A stretch of DNA of 64,000 nucleotides from Gillisia lutea (GCF_021568705.1 NZ_JAKGTH010000008.1:424289-488288); one strand, 5' to 3'; counted from the stretch's first letter, positions 17,966 to 27,186 are shown. Notes: generated from the letters alone by a model not told the origin. Translations and numbers: made by a program.

Positions 17966-18683
17966 GCGAAGATATCTTTCAATTTTTTTAAGTGTATTGT
18001 TTTTATTTTGTGCAAGTTGTGAAGATACGCAAAAGTCCAAGAAAAATGTTATTAACAGTGGGCCAAAGATTACTGAAAAAGTAAAAAATGATACCTCTAA
18101 TAACAAAAAAACAACAAAACCAGTTAAAATCTCTAAAACCTTAACTCAGGAAGAACTTATCCCTTTTTTAACTGAATTTGGAAATGAAAATCAAGAACGT
18201 AAAATTCGAATAAAAACTTCATTTGGAGATATTGATGTGTTGCTTTATACCGATACTCCCTTGCATCGAGCCAACTTCATCTATCTTACTAAAGAAGGAT
18301 ATTTTAACGGTACCTTTTTCCATAGGGTAGCACAAGGTTTTGTTATTCAGGGAGGAAATTCAGATAATCCCGAAACTAGCAAGAAAAGGAACAAGAATGG
18401 ATCCTATTTAATACCAAGCGAATTTGAAGCAGGTCATAAACATAAGCGTGGGGCTTTTTCAGCAGCAAAATACAGTGAGCAAAATGTTAGCAAAGCTTCC
18501 TCTCCTTATGAATTTTTTATTGTTCAAAGTGAACGAGGCGCACATCATTTGGATAACGATCATACTGTATATGGAGAGGTGATAAAAGGCATGGATGTGG
18601 TAGATACTATAGCTAAACAACCTGTTGGAGAGGGCGAATGGCCTCTTATTAATATTCAATTAAAAATTGAAATCTTAGAATAA
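17964..18683 (+). CDS. Lipoprotein cyclophilin-type peptidyl-prolyl cis-trans isomerase
   Basis: The 239-aa protein begins with a lipoprotein signal (RRYLSIFLSVLFLFCASC, lipid Cys19), then a Lys/Thr/Ser-rich linker (20-75), then a cyclophilin domain with TPLHRANFIYLTKEGYF, FHRVAQGFVIQGGN, FSAAKY and YEFFIVQSERGAHHLD. It would speed proline isomerisation during folding of exported proteins, anchored to a membrane. Some cyclophilin active-site residues are altered as is usual for bacterial forms (FHR is kept). The ATG at 17964 overlaps the divergent Nudix start. It is convergent with the RDD gene with no bases between the stops. Confidence 0.9.
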   Translation: MRRYLSIFLSVLFLFCASCEDTQKSKKNVINSGPKITEKVKNDTSNNKKTTKPVKISKTLTQEELIPFLTEFGNENQERKIRIKTSFGDIDVLLYTDTPLHRANFIYLTKEGYFNGTFFHRVAQGFVIQGGNSDNPETSKKRNKNGSYLIPSEFEAGHKHKRGAFSAAKYSEQNVSKASSPYEFFIVQSERGAHHLDNDHTVYGEVIKGMDVVDTIAKQPVGEGEWPLINIQLKIEILE

Positions 18684-19397
18684 TTAATGCTGCGTGTAAT
18701 AATTATAGTCTAATAGAACCGTATTAATAAAATCTACAGGGCGTTCTTCCGGATTAATTTGGAGAATACCGGCGATCTTCTGGGATAATGCGATTATAAC
18801 ATTATGATTGCCCTGAAGTTTAGCTGAACTAAAGATGTTTTTGATCTCCTGAACCTCCCTATCTTTTAAAATACTTACCTGAGGATATTTAGGAATATAA
18901 GATTCCGGTACATCCATTACTAAGGTTTGTGAAATTCCGATTTGTGTTTTCTCACTAATTACTGTGGTTGCTGCAGCCAGATCGCCTAGACGTTGACCCT
19001 TCCCATTGAACAAAATAGTTACTACTGCTATACTCCCACTGCTTAAACTGATATCGATCAATCTTAATAACCATCTAATTAAATACTGACTAAAACCGGG
19101 TCTGGCCCCATCTAATTTAACAACTCTTATATTTAGAGCTTTCTTACCTGGAGTTTGACCGTTATTGAAAACCTCCCACAGGAGATAATATAAAAACATG
19201 GGCAACCCAATTACTAAATAGAGAACCCATTTACTTCCCCCATCCAGTCCCATGCCTGAAATACTTAAAGAAATAATAATTGCATAAGCCCCTAGGATTA
19301 AACAATCTACTAAAAATGCCAAGATCCTGTCTCCTACTGATGCAGATTTTTGGTGAATCCCAATATTTTGGGCTGTTTCTATTTGAAATTTATCCAT
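18684..19397 (-). CDS. RDD family membrane protein
   Basis: The 237-aa protein has the RDD domain: VGDRILAFLVDCLILGAYAII (Arg and Asp signature), a second membrane segment, and NGQTPGKKALNIRVVKLDG. Three membrane segments lie in residues 25-150, followed by a cytoplasmic tail of about 90 residues. RDD function is not settled; some members are linked to Na+/H+ transport. It is divergent from the SpoIIM-like gene with only 35 bp between starts. RDD genes are typical neighbours of SpoIIM/DUF4129/MoxR/DUF58 clusters, so it likely works with them. Confidence 0.9.
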   Translation of the reverse strand: MDKFQIETAQNIGIHQKSASVGDRILAFLVDCLILGAYAIIISLSISGMGLDGGSKWVLYLVIGLPMFLYYLLWEVFNNGQTPGKKALNIRVVKLDGARPGFSQYLIRWLLRLIDISLSSGSIAVVTILFNGKGQRLGDLAAATTVISEKTQIGISQTLVMDVPESYIPKYPQVSILKDREVQEIKNIFSSAKLQGNHNVIIALSQKIAGILQINPEERPVDFINTVLLDYNYYTQH

Positions 19398-19432
19398 TAA
19401 ATACGTTTCTTTGAGAGAAATATTCCCATTAT

Positions 19433-20398
19433 ATGCGCGAAGCCGCTTTCGTCAGGCAAAATAAGGATAAATGGCTTAATTTTGAAAAAGAGCTTCACAA
19501 TAAAAAATTGTTAGCACCTTCAAAGATCTCAGCTCACTATCTGGAAATAACTCAAGATTTGAGCTATGCCAAGACGTTCTATCCTCAAAGCAATACTACG
19601 TCATATTTAAATGAATTAGCGGTAAAGGCACATCAAAAGATCTATACGAACAAGAAAGAATCGGGAAATGTTTTCTGGAAATTCTATGCTAAAGATTTTC
19701 CTAAGATGTTCTATACTCATCAAAAACAATTGCTCATCAGCTTTTTGATCTTCCTTATTTTCGTATCGGTAGGAATCTTTTCAGCAGCAAACGATGCTGC
19801 TTTTGTAAGAGCCATATTAGGCGATGCGTATGTAAATATGACCTTAGAGAACATTGAGAAAAATGACCCCATGGCTGTTTATAAAAAGATGGGGGAATTA
19901 GATATGTTTTTGGGGATAACAATAAATAATATTCGGGTAGCACTTATGGCATATTCGCTAGGAATCTTAGCAGGAATAGGTACTGCCTACGTGCTCATGC
20001 AAAATGCTATTATGCTTGGCTCCTTTCAATATTTCTTTTATGCAAATGGCATGTTATGGGAATCGGCACGAACCATCTGGATTCACGGCACCATAGAAAT
20101 ATCGGTGATAATAATTGCCGGTTGTGCTGGTCTGGTAGTTGGAAAAAGTATTTTATTTCCGGAAACATATACCCGCTTAAGTTCTTTTATAAATGGCGTA
20201 AAAAATGGTTTAAAGATCGTTCTTAGCACCATTCCTTTTTTTATTGTTGCAGGCTTCTTAGAAGGTTTTGTAACAAGGAGAACAGAAATGCCAGATTGGT
20301 TAGCGATAGTCATAATTAGCATTTCATTATTTAGCATTCTATTTTATTACGTTTATTATCCAATCTACTTAAATAAGGTCAACTCACATCATGAATGA
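19433..20398 (+). CDS. Stage II sporulation protein M-like membrane protein
   Basis: The 321-aa protein has a cytoplasmic N-terminus (1-95, with MREAAFVRQNKDKWLNFEKEL) and about six membrane segments from 100 to 315. The SpoIIM core is visible as FLGITINNIRVALMAYSLGILAGIGT and ARTIWIHGTIEISVIIIAG. In sporulating bacteria SpoIIM helps localise peptidoglycan hydrolases; in non-sporulating Bacteroidota the role is unknown. It opens a tight plus-strand operon: the next gene overlaps its end by 8 nt. Confidence 0.88.
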   Translation: MREAAFVRQNKDKWLNFEKELHNKKLLAPSKISAHYLEITQDLSYAKTFYPQSNTTSYLNELAVKAHQKIYTNKKESGNVFWKFYAKDFPKMFYTHQKQLLISFLIFLIFVSVGIFSAANDAAFVRAILGDAYVNMTLENIEKNDPMAVYKKMGELDMFLGITINNIRVALMAYSLGILAGIGTAYVLMQNAIMLGSFQYFFYANGMLWESARTIWIHGTIEISVIIIAGCAGLVVGKSILFPETYTRLSSFINGVKNGLKIVLSTIPFFIVAGFLEGFVTRRTEMPDWLAIVIISISLFSILFYYVYYPIYLNKVNSHHE

Positions 20399-21242
20399 AA
20401 CTTACATCCAATTTAAAAGGAAACGTGAATTAGGTGAAATTATCACTGTTACATTTCAGTTTATAAGAAATAATTACAAGCCTTTATTGAAAAGCATAAT
20501 CAAAAATGTAGGACCGTTATTCCTTATTTTTATTGCTGCAATTGCTTACTATACAAGTGCTATAGCGGGAAGTCCTTTTAAAGCAATGCAAGATAGTGCT
20601 GCCAATTTTTTAATTGCAATGCTCGTGTTATTCCTGGCCTTAATGCTATTTTATTCGGCTTATTACGCTACAATCCTGCATTACATTAAAAGTTATGTAG
20701 AAAACAATGGGGTGGTACAACCCCAAAATATTCGCACCGGAGTACGTCAAAATTTCTTGAAATTGATACTTCTATATGTAATTACCTCCGTTCTTACCAT
20801 TGCCGGATTCATGTTTCTTGTAATTCCAGGAATTTATATTTTCGTTCCCCTCACGCTGGCTTCTACTATTTTGATTATTGAGAATAGAAGTATTTCTGAA
20901 TCGATATCCTATTGCTTCGATCTAGTGAAAAATCATTGGTGGACTACCTTTGGTTCTTTATTGGTAATCTATATTCTGGTATATGTAATAGGGCTTATAT
21001 TTCAATTACCAGTTCTTATATATACAGTTACCAAGGTTTTTATGAGCTCACAAGAAGGTTCGATTGCCGATCCTTCCTCTTTTCAAGATTGGATATTTAT
21101 AAGCCTAAACACATTTGCTACAGTAATGCAATATGTACTTTCTGGTATTACCATCATATCAATAAGCTTGATCTATTATAATTTAAATGAACATAAAAAT
21201 CTAACGGGAACTTACGAAGCGATAGATAATTTGGGAAATTAA
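20391..21242 (+). CDS. Six-pass integral membrane protein of the MoxR-type cluster
   Basis: The 283-aa protein has a cytoplasmic start (KRKRELGEIITVTFQFIRNNYK) and about six membrane segments. The motif FLVIPGIYIFVPLTLASTILIIENRSI is typical of DUF975/GDPD-membrane-domain-like proteins. No catalytic residues are visible. It overlaps the SpoIIM-like gene by 8 nt and is followed by the DUF4129 gene after 4 nt, so it is part of the same transcript. Function not known. Confidence 0.8.
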   Translation: MNETYIQFKRKRELGEIITVTFQFIRNNYKPLLKSIIKNVGPLFLIFIAAIAYYTSAIAGSPFKAMQDSAANFLIAMLVLFLALMLFYSAYYATILHYIKSYVENNGVVQPQNIRTGVRQNFLKLILLYVITSVLTIAGFMFLVIPGIYIFVPLTLASTILIIENRSISESISYCFDLVKNHWWTTFGSLLVIYILVYVIGLIFQLPVLIYTVTKVFMSSQEGSIADPSSFQDWIFISLNTFATVMQYVLSGITIISISLIYYNLNEHKNLTGTYEAIDNLGN

Positions 21243-21246
21243 ACCT

Positions 21247-22008
21247 ATGAACAAGCGTTTGCTATTAATCTTATTGTTTTCCATTGCATTCTTGCCTTTG
21301 AAGGCGCAGGACTCTATTGCTATAACTCCTAATGAGTTGCTATACGATAAGAACAGCAAACTGCAACCCGTTCATTTTTCTGAAGAGAATATTGAAATTC
21401 ATAAGAATGAAGAGGCATTTAATTATTTAAACGAAATTGAAAACGATAGTTGGTGGACACGATTTAAACGTTGGTTACAACTGCAATACAACAAAATTAT
21501 AGCTTGGTTATTTGGAGATTACCAGGCGAACGATTTTATTAAACTGCTCGTAACAATATTACCTTTCATTATTATTGGAGCCATTTTGGGATTGATAATT
21601 TGGTTATTCATTCGATTAAATCCAGGAGCTTCATTTTTTAAGGAAACAGCTTCTGCAGATGTAATTTTAAATGAAGAAGAACAACTGGTACATTCAGAAA
21701 ATATTTCGCAGTTAATACAAGAAGCGATTACCGCCGGAAATTTAAGGCTCGCTATAAGATATTATTACCTACAACTGATACGAACGCTCAATAAGAAAGC
21801 TGAGATTAAATATGAGTTTCAAAAAACAAATTCTGAGTATTTACAGGAAATAAAACATCTAAACTCAAAGGAACAGATCAAAAAGGCTATGCGCATTTAC
21901 GATTTCATATGGTATGGAAACTTCCCTATTTCTGAAAACCATTTTCATCAGGCGCAGCTTCATTTTGAGCAGTTGGAAAGAACACTTAAAAGTCTACCAA
22001 ATGAATAA
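21247..22008 (+). CDS. DUF4129 domain membrane protein
   Basis: The 253-aa protein has a signal peptide (1-20, PLKAQ), a periplasmic segment, one membrane helix (about 99-122) and a cytoplasmic DUF4129-type region (150-253) with GNLRLAIRYYYLQLIRTLNKKAEI and MRIYDFIWYGNFPISENHFHQA. This domain is often found in transglutaminase-like membrane proteins of MoxR clusters; here the transglutaminase part is absent. The 3' end overlaps the next gene by 8 nt. Its exact role is unknown. Confidence 0.85.
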   Translation: MNKRLLLILLFSIAFLPLKAQDSIAITPNELLYDKNSKLQPVHFSEENIEIHKNEEAFNYLNEIENDSWWTRFKRWLQLQYNKIIAWLFGDYQANDFIKLLVTILPFIIIGAILGLIIWLFIRLNPGASFFKETASADVILNEEEQLVHSENISQLIQEAITAGNLRLAIRYYYLQLIRTLNKKAEIKYEFQKTNSEYLQEIKHLNSKEQIKKAMRIYDFIWYGNFPISENHFHQAQLHFEQLERTLKSLPNE

Positions 22009-23203
22009 AGGCTTTAAATTACTATTTGCAGTGTTCCTGCTACTGCTGCTTCTTTTAACGTATTTAGAAGCTTCAGAACCAGATCCCGTAAACTGGAATC
22101 CAAGCTACCTCGAAACCGATAAGATTGCGTTAGGAAGTTACGTTTTCTATGAAGCCTGGCAGAAAAGCCGAAAAGATAGTATTATAAAAGTAAAAATCCC
22201 TCCTTTTGAATTTTTGAATAAGAAACCGAAAGGCACATATTTCTTTGTAAATAATTATTTGAATTTCGACGATTCTGAGTTGGAAAAGCTACTAAACTGG
22301 GTATATGAAGGGAATATACTATTTCTATCTTCCGGGTGGTATAGTGAGAATATACTAGACACTTTAAAATTGGAAACGGCTATTAAAGTGCCGGGAAAAG
22401 ATTTTTCCTCCCAACCTTTACTTACTCTGGTAAATCCTAAAATTGCACCTTCCCAGCCTTATAAGTATGAACATGAAAGTTCTCTGGTATATTTAAAAAA
22501 GATAGACACACTAAAACATACTATTTTAGGAGTTTCCAACTTGGACAACCTTTCAACTAAAAATGAAGGGAAAGTAAATTTTATAAGCACGGCTTTTGGA
22601 AAAGGAAAGATCTACATCCATACTATGCCCGAGGCATTTAGTAATTATTTTATGCTTTCTAACACTAATTACACCTACGCTCAATCTGTTGTGAGTTATT
22701 TAGACCAGGATAAGCCGCTGTATTGGGATGCTTATTATAAAACTGGAAAATCGTTCTTCACCTCTCCCCTTCATGTACTTTTCAGTAAAAGATCCTTAAA
22801 ATGGGCTTATTATTTTATATTAATAGGAGTTGTACTTTTTATCATTTTTGAAGGAAAAAGAAAACAACGTGCTATTCCTATTGTGTCCCCATTAAAGAAT
22901 CAGAGTTACGAATACTCCAAAACAATTTCACAACTCTATTTAGAGCAAAAAGATTATAAAACTTTAGCCGATAAAAAGATCGAACATTTTTATGATTATA
23001 TTAGATCGAAGTACCGAGTAGATACTTCTCAAAGCAATCAAAATCTTCAGGAAGACTTTGCTTTAAAAGCTAATAAAGAGCTTGATGAAATTTCTATACT
23101 TCTAGCAAAGCTTGGTAAATATTCTGAAAAAAACAACATTACAAAGAAAGAACTGGAAGAATTACATGAGCTGATTCTTACTTTTAAAAAATATAAATCA
23201 TGA
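22001..23203 (+). CDS. DUF4350 domain membrane protein
   Basis: The 400-aa protein starts with a membrane anchor (NKGFKLLFAVFLLLLLLLTYL) and a DUF4350-like periplasmic domain (30-265, with GSYVFYEAWQKS and ILFLSSGWYSENILDTL). A second membrane segment (about 268-285) is followed by a cytoplasmic tail rich in Lys and Glu. The reading frame is open from 21914, but the ATG at 22001 gives the natural N-terminus and the 8-nt overlap expected in this operon. It overlaps moxR by 4 nt (ATGA). Function unknown; DUF4350 sits in the same clusters across Bacteroidota and Actinobacteria. Confidence 0.87.
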   Translation: MNKGFKLLFAVFLLLLLLLTYLEASEPDPVNWNPSYLETDKIALGSYVFYEAWQKSRKDSIIKVKIPPFEFLNKKPKGTYFFVNNYLNFDDSELEKLLNWVYEGNILFLSSGWYSENILDTLKLETAIKVPGKDFSSQPLLTLVNPKIAPSQPYKYEHESSLVYLKKIDTLKHTILGVSNLDNLSTKNEGKVNFISTAFGKGKIYIHTMPEAFSNYFMLSNTNYTYAQSVVSYLDQDKPLYWDAYYKTGKSFFTSPLHVLFSKRSLKWAYYFILIGVVLFIIFEGKRKQRAIPIVSPLKNQSYEYSKTISQLYLEQKDYKTLADKKIEHFYDYIRSKYRVDTSQSNQNLQEDFALKANKELDEISILLAKLGKYSEKNNITKKELEELHELILTFKKYKS

Positions 23204-24198
23204 CCTACGAAACTTCTGAAAACCCAGAACTCAATTTTGATAATCGCATTCCTTTACAGGATTTACAACAAGCTGTAATCGATTTAAAAAAACAACTCTC
23301 CACCGTAATTATCGGTCAGGAGAATTTTATTGAGTTACTAATTACAGCATTAATTGCAAACGGTCACGTGTTAATAGAAGGTGTGCCCGGAGTAGCCAAA
23401 ACAATAACCGCAAAACTCTTTGCCAAAAGTTTAGAAACCGGATATAGCAGAATTCAATTCACTCCAGATCTTATGCCTAGCGATGTGTTAGGAACTTCGG
23501 TCTTGAATGCTAAAAGTTCAGATTTTGAATTTAAGGAAGGTCCTATATTTTCAAATATTGTTTTAATAGATGAAATTAACAGAGCTCCTGCAAAAACTCA
23601 AGCTGCCCTATTTGAAGTGATGGAAGAACGTCAAATAACCATAGATGGTAAAAAATACCCGATGCAACCACCTTTTATGGTATTGGCAACCCAAAACCCT
23701 ATTGAGCAGGAAGGAACCTACGCCCTGCCCGAAGCACAACTGGACCGATTTCTATTTAAGATAAAGGTAGATTACCCTCAACCTGAAGAAGAAATTCAAA
23801 TTCTACAGTCTCACCATCAGCGAAAAGGTGCCTTACCTGAAACCAACATCCTTCCAGTTCTTGATCCAGAAAAACTGTTAGCTTTTCAGGTACAAATTCA
23901 GGAAGTGCTGGTAGAAGAAAAATTATTGAATTACATCGCTCAAATAGTCATTAAAACAAGAAATCATCCGCATCTGTATTTAGGAGCTTCCCCTAGAGCT
24001 TCCATAGCCCTTATGAATGCATCAAAGGCTATGGCCGCTATTTCCGGAAGAGATTTTGTGCTTCCTGAAGATATTAAGAAAGTGCTTTCTCCTGTTTTAG
24101 CGCATCGTATTATCCTTTCTCCTGAGCGGGAAATGGAAGGGGTAACGCCAGATAATGTTATTGACATGATTACCAATTCTATTGAAATACCACGCTAA
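23200..24198 (+). CDS. MoxR family AAA+ ATPase
   Basis: The 332-aa protein has the MoxR motifs: Walker A-like GVPGVAKT, Walker B with IVLIDEINRAPAKTQAALFEVMEERQ, sensor 1 in VLATQNPIEQEGTY, and the arginine-finger region PEAQLDRF. The C-terminal lid domain includes GASPRASIALMNASKA. MoxR ATPases act as chaperones that assemble or activate partner proteins, usually with a VWA or DUF58 protein, which is the next gene. Start overlaps the previous stop; the DUF58 gene follows immediately. Confidence 0.95.
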   Translation: MTYETSENPELNFDNRIPLQDLQQAVIDLKKQLSTVIIGQENFIELLITALIANGHVLIEGVPGVAKTITAKLFAKSLETGYSRIQFTPDLMPSDVLGTSVLNAKSSDFEFKEGPIFSNIVLIDEINRAPAKTQAALFEVMEERQITIDGKKYPMQPPFMVLATQNPIEQEGTYALPEAQLDRFLFKIKVDYPQPEEEIQILQSHHQRKGALPETNILPVLDPEKLLAFQVQIQEVLVEEKLLNYIAQIVIKTRNHPHLYLGASPRASIALMNASKAMAAISGRDFVLPEDIKKVLSPVLAHRIILSPEREMEGVTPDNVIDMITNSIEIPR

Positions 24199-25530
24199 AT
24201 GCTGAAGTTTGTAAAGGCTATTTATTTTCATCAGAGATTTTTTGTAGGGATATTTGCCATTGCAACTATCTTTCTTTTCTCCTATTGGATAGCCTTTTTG
24301 TATCCAATTGCATGGATACTGGCAGTATTATTAAGCGTATTTTCCTTATTGGATATTACTGTTTTATTTTCAAGAAATGCCATTAATGCCAACCGACAGT
24401 TACCCGAAAAACTCTCCAACTCCGATCTAAATACTATTTATATTACATTGGAGAATAAACATGCTTTCAAGGTTAGTATAGAAATTATAGATGAATTACC
24501 TATACAGTTCCAAAAAAGAGATTTTCTTCAAAAATTACAACTCAGTGCCAGGCAGAAAGACACCGTTACTTATGGAGTAAGACCGGTAGAGCGTGGCGAA
24601 TATATATTTGGAAAGCTTAACATTTACGTTTCTACACCGCTTAAACTCATCAAAAAACGCTTAATCTTCAATGAAGATCAGGAAGTAAAGGTATATCCAT
24701 CATTTATACAGATGAAGCAATATGATTTCCTGGCTATAGATAATCGCCTTAATCATGTAGGACTAAAAAAAATACGACGAATAGGACACACTCAGGAATT
24801 CGAACAAATAAAAGAATATGTTTCCGGAGATGATATACGAAGTATAAATTGGAAGGCTACCGCTAAACATGGCGACCTCATGGTAAATCAATACCAGGAT
24901 GAAAAAGCACAACCGGTTTATTCCATCATCGATATTGGCAGGGTAATGAAAATGCCATTCAATGGCTTAAGTTTGTTAGATTATGCTGTTAATAGCAGTT
25001 TAGCCTTTTCAAATATTGCTCTCAAGAAAAAAGATAAAGTGGGAATGCTAACTTTCTCTAATGAACCAGGGAATCTAGTTGCGGCAAGTTCCAAAAAAAC
25101 TCATTTAAACCAGTTGTTAGAAAGCCTGTATAACATTAAAACTGCTTTCTTAGATTCAGATTTTGGCTTGTTATATGCCTGGGTAAAGCGCAGTATAAAA
25201 CATAGAAGTTTATTACTAATTTATACTAACTTTGAGCATATGAATGGTTTGGAGAGACAACTCCCTTATTTAAAAGCCTTGTCTCAAAAACATGTTGTGG
25301 TGGTCATCTTTTTTGAGAATACAGAAGTTGAAGCTCTTATTAATAAAAATGTAGAGGGCTTACCCAAAATAGCACATCAAACCATTGCTGAAGACTTTTC
25401 ATTTGAGAAGAGATTAATGGTGAAGAAATTACAACAAAATGGAATTCAGAGCGTTCTAACACGCCCAGAAGACCTTAGCGTAAACACCATCAATAAATAT
25501 TTAGAGATAAAAGCCCGAGGCTTGCTTTAA
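24199..25530 (+). CDS. DUF58 domain protein
   Basis: The 443-aa protein has two N-terminal membrane segments (14-33 and 35-55), a beta-rich region, and the DUF58 motif EFEQIKEYVSGDDIRSINWKATAKHGDLMVNQY (about 195-228). A VWA-like fold follows (YSIIDIGRVMKMP, VGMLTFSN). The motif DxxSxxS expected of a MIDAS site is not clearly complete (IIDIGR). It starts on the base after the MoxR stop and is the expected MoxR partner. The cluster probably controls folding or activity of envelope proteins. No clear terminator is seen after it. Confidence 0.92.
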   Translation: MLKFVKAIYFHQRFFVGIFAIATIFLFSYWIAFLYPIAWILAVLLSVFSLLDITVLFSRNAINANRQLPEKLSNSDLNTIYITLENKHAFKVSIEIIDELPIQFQKRDFLQKLQLSARQKDTVTYGVRPVERGEYIFGKLNIYVSTPLKLIKKRLIFNEDQEVKVYPSFIQMKQYDFLAIDNRLNHVGLKKIRRIGHTQEFEQIKEYVSGDDIRSINWKATAKHGDLMVNQYQDEKAQPVYSIIDIGRVMKMPFNGLSLLDYAVNSSLAFSNIALKKKDKVGMLTFSNEPGNLVAASSKKTHLNQLLESLYNIKTAFLDSDFGLLYAWVKRSIKHRSLLLIYTNFEHMNGLERQLPYLKALSQKHVVVVIFFENTEVEALINKNVEGLPKIAHQTIAEDFSFEKRLMVKKLQQNGIQSVLTRPEDLSVNTINKYLEIKARGLL

Positions 25531-25667
25531 ACATTATCATAATATAGTTTTCCCTACAAGGCTATTTTAACAAACTGTAAATCAACGTTTTTTATCATAA
25601 AAATACCGTTGAACCTCAAAAAATTACAGTTCAGTATTAATTTTTATCAGCTAAAATAAATAGCGGT

Positions 25668-25675
25668 TACATTTG
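25668..25675 (+). promoter_or_regulatory. TAnnTTTG box ahead of the DUF2141 gene
   Basis: TACATTTG matches the -7 consensus, 27 nt before the ATG. The -33 region is T-rich without a clear TTTG. Confidence 0.4.
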
Positions 25676-25701
25676 AAATTATAATCTTAAAAGCTACTAT
25701 T

Positions 25702-26127
25702 ATGAAAACTATTTCCATTCTATTCGCCATGTTCCTTGCGCATACACTTAATGCTCAAAGTGAAAAATCTCTTAATATTGAAGTAATCGTAGAAAACATA
25801 AGCAGTGCAGACGGTAGTGTTTTATTTGGTCTTTATACGGAAGATACTTTTATGAAGGCGAAACCTAATTATAGCGCAAAAAGCGAAATTCTTGATGGCG
25901 TTGCCCAGATCACTTTTGAAAACATTCCTGAAGGCACTTATGCTATTTCCTGTTTCCATGATGCAAACGGGAACAATAAAATGGATTTCGAACCTACCGG
26001 AATTCCGAAAGAAGCTTACGGAATCTCTAATAACAAAGTGAATTTATACGGACCTCCTATCTGGAGCGACGCTAAATTTGATACTGAAGGAAATGAGATG
26101 AAAATGAACATTAAACTTACGCGTTAA
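25702..26127 (+). CDS. DUF2141 secreted protein
   Basis: The 141-aa protein has a signal peptide (1-19, TLNAQ) and a DUF2141 fold: SADGSVLFGLYTEDTFMK, FENIPEGTYAISCFHDANGNNKMDF and the end GPPIWSDAKFD. This is a small Ig-like periplasmic or surface domain of unknown function, common in Bacteroidota. Monocistronic by its own promoter and spacing. Confidence 0.88.
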   Translation: MKTISILFAMFLAHTLNAQSEKSLNIEVIVENISSADGSVLFGLYTEDTFMKAKPNYSAKSEILDGVAQITFENIPEGTYAISCFHDANGNNKMDFEPTGIPKEAYGISNNKVNLYGPPIWSDAKFDTEGNEMKMNIKLTR

Positions 26128-26175
26128 ACTATAGGTATATTATAAGTATTATAAATGTGTAATAGAAAAAATCAA

Positions 26176-26183
26176 TACATTTG
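26176..26183 (+). promoter_or_regulatory. TAnnTTTG box ahead of oxyR
   Basis: TACATTTG lies 21 nt before the oxyR ATG and would give a leader of about 15 nt. No clear -33 element. Confidence 0.42.
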
Positions 26184-26204
26184 TAGCTTATAGATTTACA
26201 GTTT

Positions 26205-27173
26205 ATGACAATTACTCAGTTACAATATGTATTGGCAGTAGCCGAACATCAAAATTTCACTAAAGCAGCTCAAAAGGTTTTTGTTACACAGCCTACGCTA
26301 AGTATGCAAATTCAAAAACTGGAAGATGAATTACAGGTTCAGATTTTCGATAGAAGGAAAAAACCTATTCAACTCACAGAAACGGGAAGAAAAATTGTTG
26401 TTCAGGCCCGTAACATAGTGAATGAAAGTGACAGAATACAAGATATTGTAGATCAACAAAAAGGTTTTATTGGAGGTGCTTTTCGTTTAGGGATCATTCC
26501 AACGGTTATGCCTACCTTACTTCCCATGTTCCTGAATAATTTCATTAAGAAATACCCAAAAGTTAAGCTTAAAATAGAAGAGCTTAATACCGAAGCTATT
26601 ATTGAAAGATTAAAAGAAGGACATCTGGATGCTGCCATTGCTGCTACTCCATTAGAATTGGAGGGTATAAAAGAACAAGTACTTTATTATGAACCTTTCG
26701 TAGCGTACATTCCTAAAGGTCACCGATTAGATAGTGAAGAAAAATTGGATGTAGAGAGTCTGGATCTAGATGATATGTTATTACTGGAAGACGGACATTG
26801 TTTCAAAGATGGTATTATAAACCTATGCAAAGCCTCGAAAAATTCAGATGCAGATCGTTTTCAATTGGAAAGCGGAAGTTTTGAAACTCTTATTAAATTA
26901 GCTGATGAAGGCCTTGGAATGACACTTTTACCGTACCTGCATACATTAGATATCAATGAAGCGGGTAAGAAAAACTTAAAAATGTTCAAAGAGCCCGTAC
27001 CTGCCAGAGAAGTTAGTCTTATTTATAACAAGAGTGAACTTAAAATGCAGATTATAGAGGCACTAAGAACCAGTATTTCTGGGGTAATAAAAGGAGCCAT
27101 TGCTTTTCAGAATGTGAAAATAATAAGTCCATTAAGTCCTAAGAAAAATACCAATGAAAAAGCCGGTCTGTAG
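26205..27173 (+). CDS. oxyR: Hydrogen peroxide-sensing LysR-type regulator OxyR
   Basis: The 322-aa protein has a LysR helix-turn-helix (residues 5-60, NFTKAAQKVFVTQPTLSMQI) and a substrate-binding-type regulatory domain. Two cysteines stand exactly at positions 199 and 208 in LLLEDGHCFKDGIINLCKA, the same numbers as the redox pair of E. coli OxyR. Disulfide formation by peroxide would activate transcription of peroxide-defence genes. Its classical targets (dps, katG) are not in this window. The last codons and stop form part of a terminator hairpin. Confidence 0.93.
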   Translation: MTITQLQYVLAVAEHQNFTKAAQKVFVTQPTLSMQIQKLEDELQVQIFDRRKKPIQLTETGRKIVVQARNIVNESDRIQDIVDQQKGFIGGAFRLGIIPTVMPTLLPMFLNNFIKKYPKVKLKIEELNTEAIIERLKEGHLDAAIAATPLELEGIKEQVLYYEPFVAYIPKGHRLDSEEKLDVESLDLDDMLLLEDGHCFKDGIINLCKASKNSDADRFQLESGSFETLIKLADEGLGMTLLPYLHTLDINEAGKKNLKMFKEPVPAREVSLIYNKSELKMQIIEALRTSISGVIKGAIAFQNVKIISPLSPKKNTNEKAGL

Positions 27174-27186
27174 ACCGGCTTTTTTT
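27161..27186 (+). terminator. Terminator overlapping the oxyR stop codon
   Basis: AGCCGGTCT at 27161-27169 pairs perfectly with AGACCGGCT at 27172-27180, followed by six T. The TAG stop of oxyR (27171-27173) lies in the loop and start of the descending arm, so the last codons are also the terminator. Confidence 0.9.

Noticed and set aside
17966..18106. Upstream extension of the Nudix gene to an ATG at 18106
   Set aside because: It would run fully inside the divergent lipoprotein gene, and the family N-terminus fits the ATG at 17965.
21914..22000. Earlier ATG for the DUF4350 gene
   Set aside because: It lies within the coding region of the DUF4129 gene and precedes the membrane anchor expected at the N-terminus.
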